Source: Euborellia annulipes | Taxonomy: Eukaryota > Arthropoda > Insecta > Dermaptera > Anisolabididae | Reading direction: 5' to 3' | Assembly: GCA_023213315.1 (NCBI GenBank) | Contig: JAKCPI010021903.1 | Span: 1 to 64,000, forward strand | DNA: 64,000 nucleotides | Shown: positions 55,180-64,000 of the stretch, piece by piece | Numbering within the stretch: position 1 is the stretch's first letter | How the letters are laid out: every line of letters starts with the position of its first letter | The notes under the pieces: generated by a model | The model's database searches: none | What the model saw: the letters and a program-made list of their open reading frames with translations, nothing else | Told to the model about the DNA's origin: nothing | Translations under genes and position numbers: made by a program

Positions 55180-55350
55180 CAGACCTCCGCATTTTTTTTT
55201 TTTTTTGTTTTTCGAAAAGATTTGGCAATCGCATCGTGGGCGGCCCTTTTTTGACATCTTGGTAGAGTCAAAGGTTAAATCACCTTCTATTCTTATAAAG
55301 CGACCGGCTTCTCCTTTTATTCTTCTTCTATGAGGTGTCATTGCCTTTAA
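55180..55350 (-). CDS. Possible short coding segment, minus strand
   Basis: From an ATG at about 55344, the minus strand reads MTPHRRRIKGEAGRFIRIEG, then a hydrophilic part with GRPRCDCQ, then a Lys run and a stop. It is more GC-rich than its surroundings and starts in fair context (AAAGGCAATGA). No domain is recognised and the Lys run comes from a poly-A stretch. Confidence 0.2.
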
Positions 55351-55565
55351 AAAAAACTTGCATTCCCACACAAAGACATCTAAGGATACAATGAAAAAGA
55401 TTCCAAACATAGGCTAAAAAAAACAATATAATTTTTTTTTATTTGCGATTCCTGATTTTTTTCTCCTTTTAAAATAAATCAATCAAAAATTAAATTTTTT
55501 TTTGCAAATACCTATTCAACTGTGATTTAGAGAGATTTTACTGAAATTATATTTTTCATCACTTA

Positions 55566-55986
55566 AGGCGCCTACACACGTAACTGAAAACTTGGCAAGC
55601 ATGCATGTGCAATATTTTTGTACCAGCATGCACAAATTTCCTTCGGCATCTCACGGCACAAGTATGCTTGTGCAAGAAACAGCTTATGCCGAAAATTAAC
55701 CTAAAAATAGCAAACTCGGTTGGTTACTTATTCGAAGATAACAAGAAATACTCCTTTGCTTTAAACAGTCACAATAAATATTAGTGAAATTTTAAATAAA
55801 ATAATATATATTCAATAAATATCAAATGTTAAGACGTCTGTTTTGCTTGCGCAAATATGCTTGTGCATGATTAAAATTCAATTAAGCATCAAGCGGCTTG
55901 CACAATTAAAATGCTTGCGCAAAATTCTCCTACAGTTTGCTTGTGCACAGTTTGCTTGTCAAGTTTGCAGTTACGTGTGGCCCCTT
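55566..55986. mobile_element. Non-autonomous derivative of the THAP transposon
   Basis: The ends GGCGCCTACACACGTAACTG and (reverse complement) GGGGCCACACGTAACTG match those of 17487-19141. Shared internal blocks include CAAGCATGCATGTGCAAT, GAAACAGCTTATGCCG and GCTTGCACAATTAAAATGCT. The whole THAP region is deleted. Confidence 0.8.
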
Positions 55987-56162
55987 TAAAGCTCAAATAA
56001 AATTTTAAATTATATTCCAATTATATATTTAGAAATAATTTTATTTACTAATATTTTTAACTTTTAACCTGGATAAAATTTTAAAAATTTTTAAATTTTA
56101 ATTCAGCATTTAATATAGTCTACTAGATTTTCATTTAATGTTTTCAAATTTGTGAATGGTTC

Positions 56163-56310
56163 GCCCACTCAATGGCCGAGAGGTTAAAGATGTTGACAAT
56201 TGTCAATATTGCTTATCTTTAATTGATACCAAATGGTAGGCCTTCTAGTGAATGTCCCTGGATCCCCTAAGAGTTTATAAGATCTAAGACGCCAAAAAAA
56301 CTTAAAAACA
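56163..56310 (+). mobile_element. SINE-C copy
   Basis: CAATGGCCGAGAGGTTAAAG, ATGTTGACAATTGTCAATAT and AAGACGCCAAAAAAACTT match the split copy at 44286. It is diverged. Confidence 0.5.
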
Positions 56311-56425
56311 AAAATTGTGAAGTACAAATAGTATTAACTTCCCATTCAATTAACTTTTAAGAAGAATGCAATTCCATTTAGTTAATCTTGATTTCTCTTG
56401 TTCTTTTCTTAATCTTCAATTCCAG

Positions 56426-56591
56426 TCTACTGGACATAAATTAAGATGTAATCGAATCTCTCTTTGTATATCTGGCTACTGGATCACAATTGGAATGAAA
56501 CGTTTTCCGTTACAAGCAATAATCGGATCAAAGACAATTATCAACGAAAGCCCCTTGGGTGCCTCGTTAGGATCCTTCGACAGAAATTTAG
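56426..56591 (+). CDS. Putative 166-nt internal exon
   Basis: A long polypyrimidine acceptor (TCTTAATCTTCAATTCCAG ending at 56425) precedes an open frame beginning STGHKLRCNRISLCISGYWI and ending GASLGSFDRNL at a GTACGG donor (56592). Base composition is coding-like compared with the flanks. I see no named domain. It is one of the better exon candidates here. Confidence 0.4.
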
Positions 56592-58465
56592 GTACGGGAG
56601 TGATCATATAGGGTGTCTCTAAATAAAACAAACATTCCTTTTACATTTGTTTTATATTCCTATTCCTTTACCTTACAATCCATATGTGAATTGGTTATAA
56701 ATTCTTTTTTATGATCTGAAAGACATCTGTAAAAATATATTTTTTATCATCACAAGTGTCTTTCTCAATTTTCTCTTTCAAAATACCTACTGATAAATTT
56801 ATCTAAAAATTTATTGAAAAAGGTTTTTAATATCCACTTGGCTATCAAATTTACAAATTACTTTTTTAAGGGTCTAAAATATTTTGCTGATATTTTTTTT
56901 TTTTTTTTATTTCTAACCCAAGCTTTTTTACATCTATTTATTTATGATGCAATAAAGAATTTTAAATTTGTTACTTTGGTGCCATTAAAAAAGAAATTTT
57001 TAAGGCATTTTTCTCTAATGAATCTAATCTTTCATATAACTTCTCGTATTTTATAGGAAAAATTAATGGAAAATAGTCTTTTCGAAATCTTCCTCCCTCA
57101 TCATATTAATCTTAATAATCGATTTTCTTCCAATTGAAACAACAAAACTTAGAAAGGTGTCAAGTAACTTAAAGGGGGTTCAGGAGGTAGATGTTACGCA
57201 TGTTTTTCCCGAGAAGAGGGCATTGTGTTTTAAAAAGTAAGCCAAAAAAAAAAAAATCTATTAAGAAAATTTGCCAAGAGATGCCCGAATGGTAGATAAT
57301 AATTTAATGCATTTGGATGATTTTTCATTGATCTTTTAAGAATGAATATTTTATAAATGTTATTATATATTATGTAGCCTATCTTTTATGAAAGCATATA
57401 AATTTATAAATATAGGCCAGATATAGGCTAATAGAAAATCGGCTGTTAGACTAGCTTGCCATCTTTTGCAAGAAAGCTGAACTATTTGACACATAATTTT
57501 TATATATCTACTAATCTTATTTTAAAATTTTTTTAATTAATATGTGGTTAATAATTACAATAAATTCATTTTTAAAATTTAAAAAAAATTAAAGATTATT
57601 GGTGCAGATAGCTTGCTGTATTTGCTTGATAACAAAAAAAAAAATTAATTTCCTTAAATGAATATAATTCATTAAAAAAAAAACGCATTGAAAAATTCAT
57701 TATAATAGTCTAGTTGTTTTTTAAAGTACGTTTTGACGCCGCTCTTGCGCCCCCCTAAACAGAAAATTCAATCTGCAAAAAGTCTTCTTTAAATCTCTTC
57801 CTTAGATATTTGCAGATTGAAGACTCTCATATCTCTCAGTGATGACCAAAAGAATTGAATATGGCTTCAAATATCCCCAATTTTAAAAATTATTCTTGTC
57901 TTCTGAAGGAATTGGTACCAAATATTATTATGATCATTATTAGAGTTTCAGAGTATTAAGCCAAAATTCATAAGCTTACATATTCTAACAAAGATATTTT
58001 AAGTTTTAGTTTTTTGGAATGTTGACGATATTATTAAAGAATTGACGGAGGAGGGATTATGGAATTTTAATTATCCCTAAACATAACTCCTAGTTTTATT
58101 TGAATTCATAGTTCCAGAAAATTTATTACGATATTGTCAGGTGCTAAATAAAATAATCTTTGGTATTTTAAATTAAAATCGTGATGGCCTCACCAAAATA
58201 CTCTCTGTCACACGAAGACACCTAACTAATTTCGAAACGTCGTCATAAAGGTGTAATAAAATATTCCAAGAAAATAGCTATCTGTCTTTTCATCGTCATT
58301 CTATAAATTCCAGCCTTCATTCTAACATCCATAAAAATTTTATTAATCGTAATTAAAAGTTAGAATATGTTATCAAATTTAAATGAGATAGGATTTTTTC
58401 AAGTTGAAAATTTTATGTTGATGCATATAAATCAAAATAAAAGTCTACGAGTTAATTTGAAACTA
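56592..58465. other. AT-rich DNA, nothing firmly recognised
   Basis: Only low-complexity frames. CGAAACGTCGTCATAAAGG at 58229-58247 recalls the 3' half of the hammerhead-like motif without the CTGANGA half. 58466-58531 repeats about 60 bp found again at the palindrome centre (58806-58860). Confidence 0.4.
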
Positions 58466-58542
58466 AATTAATTTATTAATAAATAAGAAATTATATATAA
58501 TATTTAAGATTTATTATATATATCGCGTATATGAGCCGCGAA

Positions 58543-59183
58543 ATTTATACAATTAAATATTTATTAATTCATATATCCGAAAAAATAAGGGTGTGCGCGG
58601 GGTCGAACCACGGATCCTCCGATTGGTACTCAGAGTGCCCTAACCACTAGACCACAGCACGACATTCGGATATATGAAGTTCACTTATGAACTCACTTGG
58701 AAAGCAAATTTAGTCATCAGGAGAAATGGACCCATGAACGGTGCCACAAATTTATCCCTCGACCAGGTGCAATCCAGATGGAATAATTGAGGAGACCTCA
58801 ATTTTAATTAATTAATAAATAAGAAATTATATATAATATTTAAGATATTATATACGCGATATATATAATATCTTAAATATTATATATAATTTCTTATTTA
58901 TTAATTAATTAAAATTGAGGTCTCCTCAATTATTCCATCTGGATTGCACCTGGTCGAGGGATAAATTTGTGGCACCTTCATGGGTCCATTTCTCCTGATG
59001 ACTAAATTTGCTTTCCAAGTGAGTTCATAAGTGAACTTCATATATCCGAATGTCGTGCTGTGGTCTAGTGGTTAGGGCACTCTGAGTACCAATCGGAGGA
59101 TCCGTGGTTCGACTCCCGGCGGCACACCCTTATTTTTTCGGATGTATGAATTAATAAATATTTAATTGTATAAATTAATTTAT
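58543..59183. repeat. 640-bp palindrome with tRNA-like sequence in each arm
   Basis: The arms 58543-58856 and 58857-59183 are reverse complements over about 310 bp with few differences, centred near CG/CG at 58856. Each arm holds a SINE-D-type unit (right arm GTGCTGTGGTCTAGTGGTTA ... GGATCCGTGGTTCGACTCCC, then ATGAATTAATAAATATTT). In the right arm a 7-bp acceptor-like stem (GTGCTGT/GCGGCAC) forms, but the T stem is poor. It is a foldback or inverted SINE pair. Confidence 0.8.
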
Positions 59184-59514
59184 TTTGTTCTCAAACCTTT
59201 TTAATTAGAATGATGTTATCTTAAAATCAACCCTTTATTCCGCCGATTCTGAGGCCACAGTAGATTATTTTTCGTCGGCTAGGTTTGAATGTGTATGGAT
59301 GATAGTTGGACAAACTAGGTAAAAAATAGTTGAACCTCTAAGTTCCAAATGAAAGGAAATGAAATTTAAATATTTTTTTCTAATAAAATAGGATACATAT
59401 TAAAGTGATGTGATTATTTTCTTAATACCGTATACTATTAAAAAATAGATAATATTAGACTTCAGAAAGCATGGTTTTCTGCAAATAATTCCGCCTTTAC
59501 TTTCTCTTACTTAT

Positions 59515-59671
59515 GTATTTCGGGACCTTAGTATTTTTCCTCGACTTTCCATAACGTCCTTTATAAGACTGCAAAATTTCGTTTCAAAATGCCAACGGGA
59601 ATTCGGCCAAACAGAGCGTGACAGACAGACAGACAGACGGACACTCCGTTATTATATACCTGGTATATAGA
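59515..59671 (-). mobile_element. Helitron 5' fragment
   Basis: On the minus strand it starts TCTATATACCAGGTATATAA after A, then GGAGTGTCCGTCTGTCTGTC, and runs to the CCCGAAATAC region. It is homologous to the start of 21437-21841. The 3' end is missing. Confidence 0.7.
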
Positions 59672-59824
59672 TATAGAAATAGAAATAGAAATAGAAAAAT
59701 TTATTTAAGGCCAGGGCTAGCAAGCCCCATTGGCCACCTCAATAAAATTACATAGTAGCTCAAATTTTTTTCTTTTTTCCTCTTTTTTTTTCTTATTACA
59801 AATTTACACTTCGTCACACAATGC

Positions 59825-60360
59825 GACACCAGAGAGAGAGAAAGTATTGGATTCAAGAACGAAAAGAGCTAGGAGGTTGACATTTTATATTAAAGTTAGG
59901 TACCCTCCTGAGACGTGACACTAAGCTTTTGTACAAAATCGGCCAAAAAGTACTAGTACTTTACTGATGTACTTTTTCAGTTTTTTCAGATTTTCTCAAA
60001 ATTCGCTTCAACGATTTTGATTAAAATTCAAAAAGCAATTATTTTTTAGATGGTCTTTCAAATGTATATTCTCATTTTGACATTGAAATCTTTTGAAGCA
60101 CACTTTACTCTTTTTTTTAACACACATTTTTCCCATTCACTCTCACATTCACACACATATTCACACATTCTTTTCGGCAACTTAGGCCATATAAGATATA
60201 TATATTTGGTATCCAAATGGCTTAAATAAAATCATCGGACTGCCTGGGATCCGAACCCTCGACCCTTGGTAGGCTTATACAAGGCAGGCGCGCTACCAAC
60301 TACGCCAAACCCGAGGGCACACTTTACTCGTGTGACTAGTCACACCAGATTTGTTTGATA
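59825..60360 (-). repeat. HPR-family fragment interrupted by a SINE-A
   Basis: The body blocks (AGCTAGGAGGTTGA, GTACTAGTACTTTACTGATG, TTGAAGCACACTTTACTC) lead to the SINE at 60111-60316. TGTGACTAGTCACACCAG at 60334-60351 after it is the family's outer end motif. Confidence 0.7.
60111..60316 (-). mobile_element. SINE-A (13-bp TSD)
   Basis: The tRNA head (complement of ACCAACTACGCCAAACCCGA), hairpin, GCCGAAAAG and TG-rich tail are present. GCACACTTTACTC on both sides (60098-60110 and 60317-60329) is a perfect duplication of HPR sequence, which dates the SINE as younger. Confidence 0.92.
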
Positions 60361-60934
60361 CCTTCTTCTTCTCGGAACTTAAACAAAAAATATTATTATT
60401 AAAATCCGCTAAATTATTTATGTTTTTTCTTAACAATATTGTATGTAAATTTCTTATACACCCTGTAAATTTGACACTAAATCATTCAATCGATTGGTGT
60501 GCTTGTAAATAATTTCTATGTATGTGTGTATGTGTATGTGCTAAGATGCTGGGGGTCTTAAATCATCGTAATATACAGATGGGCGTGGAGACGTAGCGTC
60601 TTAAGACATCCCAACAATCTTTTTCTCTTAAGACCATCACAAAGAACAAGCACCGGCTAATCAATTCCAGTAATTGTAGTAATCTTATTTGATTTTATTA
60701 AAATTAAAATGCAAAGCTAACCAGGGACAGGCATGTTGTCTAAGCAGGAGTGTAGGTTTGGTTGCCGATGCAACAGGATTCGTCATCAAATGGATTGAAA
60801 GAAGGAAAATGTCAAGATGCAGGCCAAATTGATTCCTTGTTATTGAATATAACAAAAATATTAATTGAATTGAAATAAATAGGGACATAGGTGTTTCTTT
60901 TATTTTATTTATTTTTTATTTATTTAAAGTATTT

Positions 60935-61092
60935 TTCGGGATCGGATTCCATTTAGACACCGTCTCTATTTATTTCAATCTATTGGTAGCCAATTGAATT
61001 CAAATAAATTTTTGTCACATGAGACAGGATGCGAACCCTCGACCCATGGTACAGAAGACCAGCACGCTAACCCCTACACCCCGGCCCGAGGG
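60935..61092 (-). mobile_element. SINE-B, best copy
   Basis: The head (complement of GATGCGAACCCTCGACCCAT and ACCCCTACACCCCGGCCCGA) is joined to a body (TTGGTAGCCAATTGAATTCA, ACACCGTCTCTATTTATTTC) unlike SINE-A. It shares the tRNA-type head with SINE-A but has a different 3' module. Confidence 0.7.
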
Positions 61093-61128
61093 CTTTCTTT
61101 TTTTTTTATTTTTATTTTTTTTAACACT

Positions 61129-61345
61129 CACACTTTTTCCCATTCACATATACACAGTCCTCTCGGCAATTCAGGCCATATAAGAATTTTTACGACACTT
61201 GCATTATATATGTTTAGGGGGTCCAGGCAGATTTATTTAAGCCATTTGATATCCAAAATGGCTTAAATAAAATCGTCCAAATGGCTGGGATTCAAACGCG
61301 CGACCCTTGGTATAGAAGGCTACCAATTTCACCACGGCCCGAGGG
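61129..61345 (-). mobile_element. SINE-A copy
   Basis: The head is diverged (ATTCAAACGCGCGACCCTTG), the hairpin is ATATCCAAAATGGC, and the tail complement includes CTCTCGGCAATTCAGGCC. It lies directly after SINE-B at 60935. Confidence 0.8.
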
Positions 61346-61377
61346 CCCTTCTTTTATTTCGTTCTATTTAGGGCTTT

Positions 61378-61641
61378 GCCTTCGGGGTTTGGTGTAGAGG
61401 TTAGCGTGCTAACCTAAAGTCGCGGGTTCGGACCCCAGGCAGTCCGATGATTTTATTTAAGCCATTTGTATACCAAATGGCTTAAATAAGAATGCCCGGA
61501 CCCCAAATAAATATATATTATTAAATAACGGTTATCGTAAAAGTCTTAAATGGCCTAAATTGCCGAAAAGCCTGTGTGTATGTGTGTGTGAATGTGAAAG
61601 TGAATGAGAAAAAAGTGTGTGTTAAAAAAAAAAAAAAAAAA
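61378..61641 (+). mobile_element. SINE-A, full length (10-bp TSD)
   Basis: The head GGGTTTGGTGTAGAGGTTAG, GTCGCGGGTTCGGACCCC is followed by the hairpin, GTAAAAGTCTTAAATGGC, GCCGAAAAGCC, TG-rich stretch and a long A tail. TTAGGGCTTT lies on both sides (61368-61377 and 61642-61651). It is opposite in orientation to its neighbour at 61129-61345. Confidence 0.92.
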
Positions 61642-61989
61642 TTAGGGCTTTATTTGTAAATATAAATATTAAATTCTATTGTATCGATGGCAACCGGTGG
61701 AAGTTCCCCATGCCTGTTCCACGCTAGGCCACCTACCGGTATATGAGGTTCCGCCGTGCTTGATAACACTTCACTGCAACAATCATGGCTCTTGCTCTTC
61801 CCTATTGCCAGGCCTTCCGGCCCATTTATTTATTAAAATTTGAATAGGACATTTCTATTACTCCATCTCATTAAATATTTTAAGATAGATCTTCTTCAGT
61901 TCTCGTTAAAAAATTAAAAAATGTTTTAATAGGTAGTCTATTAAATTTTAACTAAAGGTAATTTGGGTGATGAGTTTTCGCCGGTGCTG

Positions 61990-62215
61990 AAGGAGTCCCT
62001 TCTCAAATCAGAGCATCCTCCTTAGCATAGAAGAGAAGAGAACCAGTTGGAACCAGAAATAAGGTCTAGTTAACTAGCTCGAAACGACGCAGGAGGAGGA
62101 GTTAGAGATAGGAAATAATGTAACTTCACGTAGTGTCGGTAGATGGCTAAGGCCAAAGGCCTGTTAGGTTTAAGATGTGTCTTCGTGTACACCACCTCGG
62201 ATAAATAAACGGGGA
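61990..62215 (-). mobile_element. Family F copy
   Basis: On plus it reads CATCCTCCTTAGCATAGAAG, ACGACGCAGGAGGAGGAG, GAAATAATGTAACTTCAC and AAGATGTGTCTTCGTGTACA, the inverse of the copies at 27458 and 50120. Confidence 0.75.
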
Positions 62216-62398
62216 TCCCGATAAGAATTTTAAATAATACTAAACTTAATATTAATATGAGTTTACGTTTAATTGGGTATTAAATTTCTACGTATATCTT
62301 CCCATTCCATCTTCTTGTTACTTTTTAAAATATATTTATATTTGGCAACGAATTTAAAAAATATGAGCTTTATTTTTGAAAAAGATTAAAAAAAAAAA

Positions 62399-63564
<1,166 letters not shown>

Positions 63565-64000
63565 GTAGAGCAAGTCTATCAAATTAATATAAAAGAAATT
63601 AATTACAAACGATAAAAAATATTTATGTAAGAATTGATTTATTATTATTATTAAAGTTTGCATATACCAAGTTATATTAAGTATTTTATTATCTCTTTTG
63701 TAACTAAGCAGATTTTGTTAGTAGTATAATAGAATATAAATTAAAATAAAAAACGAATAATATCCTCTGAAGTGACAGCTTTGTTCACAAAAGTGAAAAA
63801 TTATCCTGAAATGGATGTCGTCATGTGAATGCAAACGAGTGGAAAAAGGAGACCATTGACAGATATATAGTCCAAAGACGATGTGGAGGGGAGAAGCAAA
63901 GACAAAAAAATTATATACGGGTATTTTTTTTTTTTTTTTTATTAAGGGTAGAAAAAAATTATAAATACAGATTAAGAGGGACAGAAAAGGACGTGGAGTA
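63565..64000. other. AT-rich DNA to the window edge, nothing recognised
   Basis: An 18-T run lies at 63924. No ORF, splice pair or repeat end that I can support. Confidence 0.5.

Noticed and set aside
58585..59125. Functional tRNA genes in the palindrome
   Set aside because: Boxes A and B and an acceptor-like stem are present, but the T stem pairs poorly, the anticodon stem/loop is irregular, and the units carry the SINE-D tail. They are better called SINE-derived.

Overview
This is an AT-rich, gene-poor stretch of animal nuclear DNA. I judge arthropod most likely. The only long conserved protein matches are two non-LTR retrotransposon fragments: a broken Jockey-type reverse transcriptase at 22013-22556 on the minus strand, and a LINE C-terminus at 37376-37757. 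Both look like arthropod families to me, judged from memory of those families. Polypyrimidine-AG/GTAAGT signals, tRNA-derived SINEs with pol III boxes, long (CA)n runs and many DNA transposons rule out a prokaryote. I found no complete host gene, rRNA gene or convincing tRNA gene. A few putative exons suggest the window is intronic or intergenic in a repeat-rich genome.

Layout. 1-7.4 kb: an open frame at the left edge, a 123-bp duplication, a 72-bp tandem array, and a loose cluster of exon-like segments on the plus strand (5760-5886, 6023-6178, 6481-7137 split by a MITE, and 7274-7354 ending before AATAAA). 7.6-13.9 kb: Helitron ends, SINEs, and a hairpin-ended repeat with two foldback elements nested in it. 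14.2 kb: a strong AG/GTAAGC ratchet-like splice site. 15.2-16.2 kb: a foldback split by a SINE, then a hAT MITE. 17.5-19.1 kb: a 1.65-kb transposon with a THAP zinc-finger remnant. 20.7-26.2 kb: foldbacks, a Helitron, the Jockey remnant and a full hairpin-ended repeat. 30.8-31.3 kb: a hAT with a SINE inside. 35.3-37.0 kb: a hAT whose interior is a 21-copy satellite array. 37.4-40.1 kb: LINE end, hairpin-ended repeats and a Helitron. 42.4 kb: a 33-nt microexon candidate. 42.6-44.0 kb: an unclassified element with several terminal-repeat copies and a transposase-like N-terminus. 44.5-45.8 kb: a PIF/Harbinger-like element that splits a SINE. 47.5-64 kb: more hAT MITEs, SINEs, a 640-bp palindrome carrying tRNA-like ends, and a second full hairpin-ended repeat with 74 CA units.

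Two repeat groups recur and look least familiar. The first (here HPR) is a family of about 1 kb that begins and ends with a hairpin built on the same sequence, and is present as two near-full copies and more than a dozen fragments. The second is a set of foldback elements carrying a hammerhead-ribozyme-like core (CTGANGA ... GAAAC), as in Penelope-like retroelements. Three of these are bounded by 12-bp target duplications that can be read directly. Repeat family names used here (SINE-A to D, family F, HPR) are mine, defined by comparison within this window only.
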